From the NCBI GenBank assembly GCA_029572955.1, contig JAKPQE010000026.1, forward strand, positions 42,878 through 106,877: a stretch of 64,000 nt of DNA, written 5' to 3'. The stretch is from Pseudomonadota bacterium. GTDB taxonomy: Bacteria > Pseudomonadota > Alphaproteobacteria > Rhizobiales > JAKPQE01. The notes under the pieces were generated by a model. It was not told the DNA's origin. It was given only the letters and a program-made list of their open reading frames with translations, and made no database searches. Within the stretch, counting starts at the first letter, position 1. Each line of letters opens with the position of its first letter. This document shows, in pieces, positions 7,754 to 16,930 of the stretch. The position numbers and the translations under genes are program-made.

Positions 7754-10747
7754 TCAGCCCCGGGCGGCTTCCCACTCGCGCATCGCGGCGGCGTCGCGCG
7801 GGGAAAGGTCCGGATAGTCGGGATCGCTGCCGACCTCGGTCGATATCTTCCAGGACCGGGCACACTTGGTGCCGACGGCCCGCTCGGGGACGACGGCGAC
7901 GCCGGGCACCTCGGCGAGGCGGAAGGCCTCGGCCGGACCGTCACCGGAAACGAGGCTGGCGGCGCTGGTGATGGCGATCTCGGCAAGGTCGATGCCGGCC
8001 ATCGCGTCCATGATCTCGCCGTCGGCGACATGGACGAGCGGCGCGGCCTCGAGCGAGGAGCCGATCCGCTTCTCGCGGCGTTCCAGTTCGAGCGCGCCGG
8101 TGACGACGCGGCGAAGGGCGCGGACCTTCTTCCACTTCTCGGCGAGGGCCTCGTCGCGCCATTCGGCCGGCACCTCGGGGAACTGGCGCAGATGCACCGA
8201 ATCCGTCTCGGACGGGAAGCGCGACAGCCAGGCCTCTTCCATGGTGAAGGGCAGAAGCGGGGCGAGCCAGGCGGTGATCGCTAAGAACAGGTGATCGAGC
8301 ACCGTCAGGCAGGCGCGGCGGCGCAGGCTCGAGGCGGCGTCGCAATAGAGCGCGTCCTTGCGGATGTCGAAATAGAAGGCCGAGAGATCGACGACCATGA
8401 AGTTCGACAGCGCCGCGGTGACCCGCTTGAAGTCGAAGTCGTAGTAGCCCTGGCGCACGACACCGTCGAGCTCGGCGAGCCGATGCAGCATCAGCCGCTC
8501 GAGTTCAGGCATGTCGGCGGCCGCAATGCGCTCGTCCTCGCGGAAATGGGCGAGCGAGCCCAGCATCCAGCGGGTGGTGTTCCTGAGCTTGCGGTAGCTC
8601 TCGACGTTGGTCTTCAGGATCTCCCTGCCGATGCGCTGGTCCTCGGCATAGTCCGATGAAGCGACCCAGAGACGCAGGATGTCGGCGCCGTAGTCCTTGA
8701 TGACGTCCTGCGGGAAGGTCTGGTTGCCGAGCGACTTCGACATCTTGCGGCCTTCCTCATCCATGGTGAAGCCATGGGTGACGAGGTCGTCATAGGGTGC
8801 GCGGCCGCGGGTACCGCAGGATTCCAGCAGCGAGGAATGGAACCAGCCACGGTGCTGGTCGGTGCCTTCCAGATAGAGCACCCGGTCCTTGCCGCCCTCG
8901 AACGGCCGCTTGACCGCGAGGTCGTCGCGCTTCTCCAGAACGAAGGCATGGGTCGAGCCGGAATCGAACCAGACGTCGAGGATGTCGGTGACCTTCTCCC
9001 AGTCGCCGACATTGTCGACGAGGCCGGTGAGGAAGCGCTCGCGCGCGCCCTCGACGAACCAGGCGTCGGCGCCCTCGGCGGTGAAAGCCTCGACGATCCG
9101 GCGGGTATATTCCCCGGTGCCGGCGAAACCGGCATTGGGGATGACTTCGCCGGTCGCCTGGTTGACGAAGACGACGATCGGCACGCCCCAGGCACGCTGG
9201 CGCGACAGCACCCAGTCCGGGCGCTTCTCGATCATGTTGAAGAGGCGCACCTGGCCGGACTGTGGCACGAAGCGGGTGTCGGCAATCGCCCGAAGCGCCC
9301 GGTGGCGCAGCGTATCGGTGCGCTCGGCGCCGCTGCCGGCCCAATCCTCGATGCCGGCGTTCGACAGGACCTTGTCCATCGAGGCGAACCACTGCGGCGT
9401 GTTGCGGAAGATGATCGGCTTCTTGGAACGCCAGGAGTGCGGATACTGGTGCTTCAGGCGTGCCCGGCCGATCAGGGCGCCGGCCTCGGCCAGGGCCTTG
9501 ATGACGGCGTCGTTGGCATCGCCCTTCTTGCCGTTCTCGTCGATGACGCGGCAGCCGTCGAAACCCGGCGCGTCCTTGGTATAGAACCCGGCGGCGTCGA
9601 CCGGATGGGGAACGACCGGAGAGATGCCGGCGGCCTCGATCTCGGCCTTCTTCATCATCCAGATGTCGAAGTCTTCCGCGCCGTGGCTCGGCGCGGTGTG
9701 GACGAAGCCGGTGCCGTCCTCGTCGGTGACATGCTCGCCGTCGAGCATCGGCACCTTGAAGTCGTAGCCGAGAGCATGGAGCGGATGGGCGAGTGTGATC
9801 GCGCCGAGGTCGGCGGCGGTGACGTCGCGCACCTTCTCGAACGCCTCGACGCGAGCCGCGGCCATCACCTTTTCGGCGAGACTGTCGGCGAGGACGTAGC
9901 GCTCGCCGACCTTGGCCCAGTTGTCCGCGGCCGCCTTGGTCACCTCATAGAGGCCGTAGCCGATGCGCGAGGAATAGGAGACGGCGCGGTTGCCGGGGAT
10001 CGTCCAGGGCGTCGTCGTCCAGATGACGACGAAGGCCGAGGCAAGATCGTCCGGCCCGGCGAGCAGCGGGAACTTCACGAAGATCGTGTCGGACTGGTAG
10101 TCCTGATACTCGACCTCGGCCTCGGCGAGGGCCGTGTGCTCGACGACCGACCACATGACGGGCTTCGAGCCGCGATAGAGCTGGCCGGTCCTGGCGAACT
10201 TGATCAGCTCGGCGGCGATCTGCGCCTCCGCGTCGAAGCTCATCGTCGTGTAGTAGTCCTTGAAGTCGCCCTCGACGCCGAGGCGGCGGAACTCGGCCGC
10301 CTGCGTGCCGATCCACTCGTCGGCGAACTGGCGGCACTCCTTGCGGAACTCGACGACCGGCACCTCGCGCTTGTCCTTGCCGGCAGCACGGTACTTCTCC
10401 TCGATCTTCCACTCGATCGGCAGGCCGTGGCAGTCCCAGCCGGGGACGTAGTTGGAGTCCCAGCCGACCATCTGCTTGGAGCGGGTGATGACGTCCTTCA
10501 GGATCTTGTTCAGCGCATGGCCGATATGGAGATGGCCGTTCGCATAGGGCGGGCCGTCGTGCAGGATGTAGCGCGGCCGGCCGGCCGCGTCCTCGCGCAG
10601 GCGCTTGTAGAGGTTCATCGCGTCCCAGCGGGCGATGAACTCGGGTTCGCGCTGCGGCAGGCCCGCGCGCATCGGGAATTCGGTTTGCGGCAGATAGAGG
10701 GTCTCGGAATAGTCGCGGCCACCGGCCGCTTCGTCTTTCTTGCTCAT
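7754..10747 (-). CDS. ileS: Isoleucyl-tRNA synthetase
   Basis: A 997-aa class I aminoacyl-tRNA synthetase charging tRNA-Ile. The HIGH motif is GHLHIGH at residues 71-77 and KMSKS lies near residue 665 ([11 protein letters not shown]). The CP1 editing domain lies between them ([10 protein letters not shown]). The C-terminal zinc-finger remnant is reduced to KCARSWKI, where zinc-binding enzymes have a second Cys, so this tail probably does not hold zinc in the classical way. The start ATG has only a weak upstream GGA. lspA follows 5 bp downstream. Confidence 0.98.
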   Translation of the reverse strand: MSKKDEAAGGRDYSETLYLPQTEFPMRAGLPQREPEFIARWDAMNLYKRLREDAAGRPRYILHDGPPYANGHLHIGHALNKILKDVITRSKQMVGWDSNYVPGWDCHGLPIEWKIEEKYRAAGKDKREVPVVEFRKECRQFADEWIGTQAAEFRRLGVEGDFKDYYTTMSFDAEAQIAAELIKFARTGQLYRGSKPVMWSVVEHTALAEAEVEYQDYQSDTIFVKFPLLAGPDDLASAFVVIWTTTPWTIPGNRAVSYSSRIGYGLYEVTKAAADNWAKVGERYVLADSLAEKVMAAARVEAFEKVRDVTAADLGAITLAHPLHALGYDFKVPMLDGEHVTDEDGTGFVHTAPSHGAEDFDIWMMKKAEIEAAGISPVVPHPVDAAGFYTKDAPGFDGCRVIDENGKKGDANDAVIKALAEAGALIGRARLKHQYPHSWRSKKPIIFRNTPQWFASMDKVLSNAGIEDWAGSGAERTDTLRHRALRAIADTRFVPQSGQVRLFNMIEKRPDWVLSRQRAWGVPIVVFVNQATGEVIPNAGFAGTGEYTRRIVEAFTAEGADAWFVEGARERFLTGLVDNVGDWEKVTDILDVWFDSGSTHAFVLEKRDDLAVKRPFEGGKDRVLYLEGTDQHRGWFHSSLLESCGTRGRAPYDDLVTHGFTMDEEGRKMSKSLGNQTFPQDVIKDYGADILRLWVASSDYAEDQRIGREILKTNVESYRKLRNTTRWMLGSLAHFREDERIAAADMPELERLMLHRLAELDGVVRQGYYDFDFKRVTAALSNFMVVDLSAFYFDIRKDALYCDAASSLRRRACLTVLDHLFLAITAWLAPLLPFTMEEAWLSRFPSETDSVHLRQFPEVPAEWRDEALAEKWKKVRALRRVVTGALELERREKRIGSSLEAAPLVHVADGEIMDAMAGIDLAEIAITSAASLVSGDGPAEAFRLAEVPGVAVVPERAVGTKCARSWKISTEVGSDPDYPDLSPRDAAAMREWEAARG

Positions 10748-11099
10748 CGATCGATTCCGGAATGGTCGCCGACCCGGGCGGTCGGCTGAGAGCGGTTCTC
10801 TAGAGACTCATGAAGTCCTGGCGAAACTTGCGTGCTGCTGCCGCGGTCGCGACGGTCGCGCGCCCGGCCGGCTCGTCTTCCCCGGTCCCCCATGCGCAGG
10901 GCCACGCCCCGCCTCACACGGAGGCCGGGACGGTAATTCGCGCAGGCGGCGCGAGGCGCCAGGAACGGGTCTGATCGTAAGACATGGGCGCTTTCTAGTC
11001 GAAAACGGCGCAAAGAGGAATCGAAAAGACGCTGGCGGCCCTTCGCCTTTCGGGGCCGGGCGCCGCGATCGAACGCCGCGGCCGCAGGCGGAACGGCGC
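10748..11099. other. Non-coding gap upstream of ileS, 352 bp
   Basis: No convincing ORF, RNA fold or repeat is seen here. The minus strand must contain the ileS promoter/leader and the 3' end of the ATP-grasp transcript. GC-rich partial inverted repeats near 11060-11090 are too imperfect to call a terminator. Confidence 0.5.
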
Positions 11100-12056
11100 T
11101 CAGAGCGTCTCGCGCGTGACCTCGCCGCCGCGAATGGAGAAGGCGGGATCGAGCGTCGCGTCGAGCACGGCGTTGTGGATCGGCCAGCCGTTCGGGTCGT
11201 CGAGCCAGCCGAACTGGCCGTTGGTGTTGACCTCGAGGAAGAACACGCCGTCGTCGCCGGTGATGAAATCGAGCCGGCCGTAGTGCAGCCCGAGCCGGTC
11301 CATATAGGCGCGGATGCTGTCGGCAAGGCGATCAGGCAGCAGCCAATCGCGCCACGGCTCGCTGGTCGTGCCGTTGCGGATGCGCCAGTCCTCGAGCCCG
11401 AGCTCGGCGCGCGTACGCTCCATCTCGAAGCCGAAGCTGCGGCCGGCGACATAGACGACGGTCGCATCGCGCGTGCCGGGGGCGATCTCCTGGAGGAGCC
11501 AGGGCCAGGCGGGCGAAAGGTGTTCGCTGTCGACCGACTGGACGAAGATGTAGTGGTCGCGGTCCTCGCCGACGCCTTCGGTCGTCAGGCGCTTGACCAT
11601 GCGCCGGCCGGCCGGCCAGCGCACGCCCCATCCGGCGGCCCAGTCGGGCACGGTGAAGAATTCGCGGGCAACGCGCATCTGGGCGAGGCGGCCGACCCGG
11701 CGCGCGCCCGTCGGCTCCATCAGCCGCAGGACGCCGCGGGCGCGGGCGTGGTCGGCGATCTCGCGCATCAGCGTGTGGAGTTCGGCTTCGGTGGCGACGC
11801 GATCCTCGGGCGAGCCGCCCTCCCAGTCGGGCGTGTCGCGCAGCGACGGCCGGCGCCACAGGCAGGCCGTTACCTCGTCCGAGGTCACCGCCCGTCCGGT
11901 CGGGTCGTTGAAGGCATAGCCGTCCGCCGTCCAGGCGAAGCGGTACTCGGTCCACAGATCGATGTTGAAGCGAAAGACCGGCTCGCCCCGCTCCGCGCAC
12001 AGGCTGACGATCATGTCGGCGGTGCCGTCAATGCTGTTGGAGAGCAGGAGCAGCAT
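11100..12056 (-). CDS. ATP-grasp ligase, MvdD/PsnB (graspetide ligase)-like
   Basis: A 318-aa ATP-grasp enzyme. The N terminus (MLLLLSNSIDGTADMIVSLC, then FRFNIDLW) matches the pre-ATP-grasp domain of RiPP ligases such as MvdC/MvdD, where a short strand is followed by a RFD/N element. The C-terminal metal/ATP motif is VFFLEVNTNGQFGWLD, close to the EVNPNGQ signature of graspetide (omega-ester/amide peptide) ligases. Enzymes of this kind join Asp/Glu side chains to Ser/Thr/Lys of a precursor peptide. No convincing precursor is adjacent; the next gene encodes a small secreted protein. A non-RiPP role such as RimK-like tailing cannot be excluded. Confidence 0.75.
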   Translation of the reverse strand: MLLLLSNSIDGTADMIVSLCAERGEPVFRFNIDLWTEYRFAWTADGYAFNDPTGRAVTSDEVTACLWRRPSLRDTPDWEGGSPEDRVATEAELHTLMREIADHARARGVLRLMEPTGARRVGRLAQMRVAREFFTVPDWAAGWGVRWPAGRRMVKRLTTEGVGEDRDHYIFVQSVDSEHLSPAWPWLLQEIAPGTRDATVVYVAGRSFGFEMERTRAELGLEDWRIRNGTTSEPWRDWLLPDRLADSIRAYMDRLGLHYGRLDFITGDDGVFFLEVNTNGQFGWLDDPNGWPIHNAVLDATLDPAFSIRGGEVTRETL

Positions 12057-12139
12057 ACCCCTTCCCTACTCGTCGCCGGATCCGGCGCCGGCGCCGCTCA
12101 TCCCTTCGCGGATTCGACGAACGGCTCCAGCTCTTCGTT

Positions 12140-12190
12140 CTGTCGCGTTTCCGGACGGCGAACCGGTTTCCACTTCGCCTGGAAACGCTC
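12140..12190. repeat. Dispersed intergenic repeat, copy 1
   Basis: A 51-bp element whose core GGCGAACCGGTTTCC is followed by ACTTCGCC, so the outer GGCGAA/TTCGCC arms can pair. It aligns without gaps to 48242-48292, with 45 of 51 positions equal by my count. It lies just beyond the stop codon of a small secreted-protein gene, as does copy 2. Similar short extragenic elements are common in Hyphomicrobiales. Confidence 0.7.
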
Positions 12191-12202
12191 GAGCGCGTTC
12201 GA

Positions 12203-12460
12203 TCAGTCGAAACCGCAATCGTGGACCTGGTCGGTCTGACCGTTGCGCTGGGTCTCCCAGCCGTCGGTGTTGCAGTTCGCGGTGCTGTCGGCGAGCCGCT
12301 TGCCGGGCACCCGCTTCACCTGCTGGCGATCCCAGTCATAGGTCATTTCCCCGAGATCGACGATCTGGGGACGGGTCGCGAGCGAGAACGGCGTGATGTC
12401 GGTCGCCGCCTGCGGCGCGGCGGTGGTGAGCAGAAGTGCGCTTGCAGAGAGAAGCATCAT
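12203..12460 (-). CDS. Small secreted hypothetical protein, 85 aa
   Basis: The start codon (two consecutive ATGs) follows a strong GGGAGGT. Residues 1-20 form a signal peptide (MMLLSASALLLTTAAPQAA). The mature part of ~65 residues is polar, with the motifs TRPQIVDLGEMTYDWDRQQ and two Cys (NCNTDGW, VHDCGFD) that could form one disulfide, so it is probably periplasmic or extracellular. No family recognised. It lies upstream of the ATP-grasp gene on the same strand, 146 bp apart, with a dispersed repeat between. The signal peptide argues against it being the precursor for that ligase, which acts in the cytoplasm. Confidence 0.75.
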   Translation of the reverse strand: MMLLSASALLLTTAAPQAATDITPFSLATRPQIVDLGEMTYDWDRQQVKRVPGKRLADSTANCNTDGWETQRNGQTDQVHDCGFD

Positions 12461-12632
12461 TGACCTCCCGATTCCGAACACTCTTCCGGCGCTGTTCGCT
12501 TTTGGAGCTTCGGGAACCCAACGTTCGCTCCCGTCACCTGACGGGAACACCACGAACATAGCATCTTCGTGGAAGGGCGGCGACGGATTGTGCAATGGCG
12601 CGAACGCGGTAGCCGTCGCGTGCCCGATTTCG

Positions 12633-13613
12633 TCAGGATTCGGCGTGGCCGATTCCGGCCGGCCCGGCCGGGTTCTCCCCCGGGACAGCGGCAGTTTGGC
12701 GCACCTCGTGCGCCCGTACGCGGCGCTCGCGGTGGGCGATGTAGAGGCCCGAGCCGACGATCAGGGCAATGCCGATCCAGGTCAGCGGCGCCGGGAAATC
12801 GCCGAACATCAGGAAGCCGAGCGCCGTCGCCGAGACGATCTCGATGTAGTTGAGCGGGGCGAGCACCGCCGCCGGCGCGCGGGCGAATGCCATCACCACG
12901 AGGACGTGGCTGAAGAAGGAGATGATCCCGACCGAGGCGAGCAGCGGCCATTGCAGCAGCGTCGGCGCGCTCGCGGTCCAGCCGGGGATGCCGGCAGCCG
13001 TGGTGACGAGGAGGGCGAGGCTCGTGACGGCGGCGCCGGTCAGGCCGGCACTCGCCATCATCGACAGGGTCGAGGTGGTGCCGGCGAGCGAGCGGGTGAG
13101 GATCAGGTAGATCGCGAAGAAGATCGCCGACACCGCCGGCAAGAGCGCATGGATGCCGAAGAGGCTCCAGCCCGGCCGGATGATGACGAGGGCGCCGAGG
13201 AAGCCGACGGCGACGGCGATCCAGCGGCGCGGACCAACCTTTTCGCCAAGTACCAGCGCCGACATGCCGGTCAGCACCATCGGTTCGATGAAGAAGATCG
13301 CAAGACCGTCGGCGAGCGGCATGCGCTGCACCGCCGTGAACCAGCAAAGCGTCGCCCCGGCGAGCGCGGCGCCGCGCAGGGCGTGGCGCAGGAACGGACG
13401 CGGCAGCAGCGTCAGGCGCTGGCGCAGCACGAGAGCGGCGAGAACGGCCGCGACGGCCTGGAAGACGAAGCGGCCGACGGCGACCTCGAGCGAGGGCAGG
13501 CTCTGGCCGAGGTATTTGGCGATCGCGTCCATCAGCGGGACGACGACCATGGCGACGGTCATCAGGCCGATGCCGGCCAGCACGGTGTCGGGCGCAGCCC
13601 CCCGGCCGGGCAT
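12633..13613 (-). CDS. EamA/DMT-family transporter
   Basis: About 326 aa with ten predicted membrane helices in two homologous halves, the EamA (drug/metabolite transporter) fold. Recognisable are the first-half end LGEKVGPRRWIAVAVGFLGA and the second-half FGDFPAPLTWIGIALIVGSG, both typical of the family. It is likely an inner-membrane exporter of a metabolite or amino acid; the substrate cannot be inferred. I chose the ATG of MPGRGAAPD; a GTG five codons upstream is an alternative, and neither has a strong ribosome site. It lies between the small secreted protein and ribF, on the same strand as both. Confidence 0.88.
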   Translation of the reverse strand: MPGRGAAPDTVLAGIGLMTVAMVVVPLMDAIAKYLGQSLPSLEVAVGRFVFQAVAAVLAALVLRQRLTLLPRPFLRHALRGAALAGATLCWFTAVQRMPLADGLAIFFIEPMVLTGMSALVLGEKVGPRRWIAVAVGFLGALVIIRPGWSLFGIHALLPAVSAIFFAIYLILTRSLAGTTSTLSMMASAGLTGAAVTSLALLVTTAAGIPGWTASAPTLLQWPLLASVGIISFFSHVLVVMAFARAPAAVLAPLNYIEIVSATALGFLMFGDFPAPLTWIGIALIVGSGLYIAHRERRVRAHEVRQTAAVPGENPAGPAGIGHAES

Positions 13614-13741
13614 CTTGATGCTACCCACGGAACCAGCCTGTCATCGACGAGAGAACCGCGCCGGCGCCTGGCCGCGCGGCAACACCGGATTGGCGCATTC
13701 GCCGCGACAAAGCAAACGAATTCGGGACCGGTCGGGCAGGC

Positions 13742-14743
13742 TCAGCCGACGAGGCCGATGGCGAGATCGAGCGGCGAAAGTGTGCGGGCCGCAGCGAGGA
13801 TAGCGCGGGCCTCGTCGCTGTCGCGGCCCATCTGCTCGACGAGCGCCTCGACGCTCTCGAACTTCGCCTCGGGGCGGATGTAGCCGTGCAGCGCGACCTC
13901 GACCTCGGCACCATAGAGATCGCCGGAGAAATCGAAGACGAAGACCTCGAGCAGCGGCGCGCCGTCGTCGAAGGTCGGCCGGCGGCCATAGCTGGCGACG
14001 CCCCGATGCAGCACGCCGTCGTGGCGCAGGGTCACGGCGTAGATGCCGTGGCGCAGCCGGCAATCGGCCCCGAGCGCCATGTTGGCCGTCGGAAAGCCGA
14101 GCAGGCGGCCGCGCTTGTCGCCGTGGCGCACCGTGGCGCGCACGAACCAGTGATAGCCGAGGAGGCCGTTGGCGAGGGTGACGTCGCCCGCCTCGAGCGC
14201 GGCGCGGATGCGGCTCGAGGAGACGAGATTGTCACCCTCGTCGGAGAAGCCGTCGACCACGGTGACGCCGAAGCCGCGGTCGGCGCCCGCCGCCTTGAGG
14301 AAGGCCGGCGAGCCCTGGCGGCCCTTGCCGAAATGGAAATCGTGGCCGGTGACGGCATGGCGCATGCCGAGGGTGCCGATCAGCACGTCGCCGATGAACG
14401 CGTCGGCCGAACGGCCGGCGAAGTCGCGCGTGAAGGGAACGACGACGACGCCGTCGAGACCGAGCGCCTCCATGACCTCGGCCTTGACGTCGGGCGGGGT
14501 CAGGCGGAAGACCGGCGCGTCCGGCTTGAACAGGGTGCGCGGATGCGGCTCGAAGGTCATGGCGATGGCCGGCACGTCGAGGCGGGCGGCATGGTCGCGG
14601 GCGACATCGAGCACGGCCTGATGACCCCGGTGGACGCCGTCGAAATTGCCGATCGCCACCACCGCGCCGCGCAGCTCGTCCGGGAACGCGGCAAGGTCGG
14701 CGATATGATGGAAGGGGGCGTCTGTCGTGGCGGGACCGTGCAT
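13742..14743 (-). CDS. ribF: Bifunctional riboflavin kinase / FAD synthetase
   Basis: A 333-aa bifunctional enzyme making FMN from riboflavin and ATP, then FAD. The N-terminal nucleotidyltransferase domain carries AIGNFDGVHRGHQ (the HxGH-type ATP site) and SSSRIRAAL. The C-terminal riboflavin-kinase domain carries GRLLGFPTANM and GVASYGRRPTF. The ATG after AGCAGGTG was taken; a GTG one codon earlier is in frame. In many bacteria ribF directly precedes ileS-lspA; here about 3 kb with an ATP-grasp enzyme, a small secreted protein and an EamA transporter separates them. Confidence 0.97.
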   Translation of the reverse strand: MHGPATTDAPFHHIADLAAFPDELRGAVVAIGNFDGVHRGHQAVLDVARDHAARLDVPAIAMTFEPHPRTLFKPDAPVFRLTPPDVKAEVMEALGLDGVVVVPFTRDFAGRSADAFIGDVLIGTLGMRHAVTGHDFHFGKGRQGSPAFLKAAGADRGFGVTVVDGFSDEGDNLVSSSRIRAALEAGDVTLANGLLGYHWFVRATVRHGDKRGRLLGFPTANMALGADCRLRHGIYAVTLRHDGVLHRGVASYGRRPTFDDGAPLLEVFVFDFSGDLYGAEVEVALHGYIRPEAKFESVEALVEQMGRDSDEARAILAAARTLSPLDLAIGLVG

Positions 14744-14867
14744 CACCTGCTCTCCGGCTCGAAAGCTCTCCGGCTCGAGGGCGCGCGACCGTGACGCTTT
14801 CGGGCGCCGACGTCAAGCCGGCGCCCGATGCGGATGCTGTGCGGGGATGGTGGTGCGGCCTTCGGCC

Positions 14868-15308
14868 TTACTCGGTCGGGCGCTTGGGCACCATGACCAT
14901 GGCCTCGCCGTCGAGCACCTTGGTGCCGTCGACCTCGGCCTCGCAGTGCAGGCGGGCGCGACGTCCCTTGTCGATGAGCTCGATCACCTCGACCGAAACG
15001 ACGACGACGTCGCCGATCTTCACCGGCGCATAGAAATTGAGGGTCTGGGACAGATAGACGGCGCCCGGGCCCGGCAGGCGGGTGCCGAGGATCGCCGAGA
15101 TCAGGCTCGCCGTATAGAGGCCGTGGGCGATGCGCTGTCCGAACCGGGTCTTCGACGCGTAGACGTCGCACAGATGAATCGGATTGGCGTCTCCCGAGAT
15201 CTCGGCGAAACCGACGATGTCCGAATCCATCACGGTTTTCATGATGGATTCTTTCATACCGACCGAGAGATCCTCGTAGTAATAGCTGCGAAGTTCGTGG
15301 ATCGTCAT
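14868..15308 (-). CDS. MaoC-family dehydratase / (R)-enoyl-CoA hydratase-like
   Basis: A 146-aa single hot-dog protein. The hydratase-2 catalytic dyad is present as Asp40 and His45 in SGDANPIHLCDVYA, followed by TRFGQRIAHG, the usual MaoC signature. Enzymes of this size hydrate trans-2-enoyl-CoA to (R)-3-hydroxyacyl-CoA as dimers and can feed polyhydroxyalkanoate synthesis (a PhaC is at 52.2 kb), or act on branched or dicarboxylic acyl-CoAs. The start ATG (MTIHELRSYYYEDL) follows CGGGGAA; upstream in-frame codons give no family similarity. It is divergent from cheY. Confidence 0.9.
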   Translation of the reverse strand: MTIHELRSYYYEDLSVGMKESIMKTVMDSDIVGFAEISGDANPIHLCDVYASKTRFGQRIAHGLYTASLISAILGTRLPGPGAVYLSQTLNFYAPVKIGDVVVVSVEVIELIDKGRRARLHCEAEVDGTKVLDGEAMVMVPKRPTE

Positions 15309-15564
15309 CGCGATTCCCCGCGCCAGTGCCGTGCGTGACAGGTTGGCGAAACGGTAGTCGGTTTTTTGTTGCGGTGCAATAGAACCTTGGCAAGGCGCGG
15401 CAATCGGCGACCTTTTCCCGATTAACGGGTTTTTCAATTCCTCCTCGTATAGTGATCTCGGTATGGGGAGGCCGCGCTGTTGGCCTCGTTCAGTCGAGCA
15501 GGGAAAAAGTCAACAAAAGCGAAGACGAACAGTCTCGTTCAAATAGCGTGGAGTGGAGTAAACA

Positions 15565-15948
15565 ATGGCCGTTGATACGTCGATGCCGGTCCTCGTGGTC
15601 GATGACTACAAGACCATGATCCGGATCATTCGGAATCTCCTCAAGCAGCTTGGCTTCAACGACGTCGACGAGGCGTCGGATGGCACCGAGGCACTGGAGA
15701 GGCTGAAGGAGCGCCGCTACGGCCTCGTCATCTCCGACTGGAACATGGAGCCGATGACCGGTTACGAGCTGCTGAAGCAGGTCCGTTCCGACGCCTCCAT
15801 CGGCAAGACCCCGTTCATCATGGTCACCGCGGAATCGAAGACGGAGAACGTCATCGCCGCCAAGAAGGCCGGCGTGAACAACTACATCGTCAAGCCGTTC
15901 AACGCGCAGACCCTGAAGGGCAAGATCGACGCCGTCTTCGGCGAGTGA
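15565..15948 (+). CDS. cheY: CheY-like single-domain response regulator
   Basis: A 127-aa stand-alone receiver. The acidic pocket (Asp13, Asp14) and phospho-acceptor Asp58 (VISDWNMEP) are intact, as are the Thr switch (MVTAES) and the Lys of YIVKPF. The absence of an output domain and the DWNMEP motif match chemotaxis CheY, which binds the flagellar switch when phosphorylated by CheA. The ATG follows GGAGTGGAGTAAACA. A CheZ homologue begins about 195 bp downstream on the same strand, so the two probably act together. No cheA is in the window. Confidence 0.95.
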   Translation: MAVDTSMPVLVVDDYKTMIRIIRNLLKQLGFNDVDEASDGTEALERLKERRYGLVISDWNMEPMTGYELLKQVRSDASIGKTPFIMVTAESKTENVIAAKKAGVNNYIVKPFNAQTLKGKIDAVFGE

Positions 15949-16143
15949 TCGACCGGCGGCGGCAGGCCGGCGCGGCCTGACGCGACGCCGACCGCGTTTC
16001 GTGACGACATTCCGTCCGCCGGCACGGGGGCCGCACGGAAGGACGCGGATTTGCCATGCCGGGCGGGTGCCTCGCGCCCTTTCCCGCGGCATCCGCCGGA
16101 CCTGTGGGGCCGAGAGCCTGCGGGTCCCTGGAAGGGGACGGTA

Positions 16144-16821
16144 ATGATCAAGATGGACGAGGCCCGGGTCGAAAAACTCGCCGGCTATCTGCGCGACCGC
16201 CGCATCAAGGACCGTTCGGTCGGCGATGTGATGGCACTGGCCGAGATCATGGCCGAGGCGCTGCAGGATTTCATGCAGACCTTCGACCAGACGCTCTATC
16301 ACGAACTCGGCGAGATCGGCCGCGAGATCGCCGAGATGAAGACGGAGATCGGCCGGCTGCGCCCGGGCGAGATCCGCAGCGCCCACATTCCGGAGGCCGG
16401 CCGCGAACTCGACGCCATCGTCGAGGCGACCGAGGCGGCGACCCACACGATCATGGAAGCGGCCGAGGTCATCATGGAGGCCGACGGGTCGGACGCGGAC
16501 GCCTACAAGAACCTCGTCGACGCCCGCGTCATCGAGATCTTCGAGGCCTGCTCGTTCCAGGACATCACCGGCCAGCGCATCGGCAAGGTGGTCGAGACGC
16601 TGCAGGCGATCGACGAGCGCATTTCCCGGCTCACGGACCGGCTGAGCGTTGCCGACTTCGTCGACGCCGAGCCCTCGGAGGAGGAATGCGCCCGCGAGAA
16701 GCGCAAGCGCGAGCTGATCCTGCACGGACCGCAGCACAAGGGCGAAGGCGTCAGCCAGGACGACGTCGACGCGATGTTCGGCCCGGCCTCGCAGGACGAC
16801 ATCGACAAGCTGTTCGACTGA
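16144..16821 (+). CDS. cheZ: CheZ-like protein phosphatase
   Basis: A 225-aa, highly helical and acidic protein. The CheZ active-site element QDITGQRIGKVV is present, with Asp140 and the catalytic Gln144, in a long helix; the C-terminal tail ends SQDDIDKLFD, the type of amphipathic peptide that tethers CheY-P. It therefore removes phosphate from CheY, presumably the neighbour. The start was set at the ATG after GGAAGGGGACGGTA; an upstream ATG would add 31 residues unlike CheZ. A GC-rich hairpin with a short T-run follows. Confidence 0.92.
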   Translation: MIKMDEARVEKLAGYLRDRRIKDRSVGDVMALAEIMAEALQDFMQTFDQTLYHELGEIGREIAEMKTEIGRLRPGEIRSAHIPEAGRELDAIVEATEAATHTIMEAAEVIMEADGSDADAYKNLVDARVIEIFEACSFQDITGQRIGKVVETLQAIDERISRLTDRLSVADFVDAEPSEEECAREKRKRELILHGPQHKGEGVSQDDVDAMFGPASQDDIDKLFD

Positions 16822-16845
16822 ACGCCGCCACCCGCGAGAATTCGA

Positions 16846-16884
16846 CGGGCGCCCGCCGACAAGGCCGGGCGCCCGCTGCATTTT
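16846..16884 (+). terminator. Probable terminator after cheZ
   Basis: Two copies of CGGGCGCCCG (16846-16855 and 16866-16875) can pair across a 10-nt loop; CTGCATTTTC follows. It begins 25 nt after the cheZ stop. The T-run is short, so termination may be partial, and because each arm is itself palindromic other folds are possible. Confidence 0.5.
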
Positions 16885-16930
16885 CAGGGCCGCGATCGAG
16901 GTCCGGATGCGCGCGTGAAACCGGCGCCGG

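Noticed and set aside
8774..10789. Plus-strand frame of 671 codons over ileS
   Set aside because: Entirely antisense to an essential synthetase gene, low-complexity translation.
14749..14779. Direct repeat CTCTCCGGCTCGA near the ribF start
   Set aside because: Two short tandem units only, no further copies and no dyad; probably chance or slippage.
15300..15400. Sigma54-like promoter (TGGCA ... TTGCA) upstream of the MaoC gene
   Set aside because: Spacing between the GG and GC doublets is 12 and not 10, so it does not fit the consensus.
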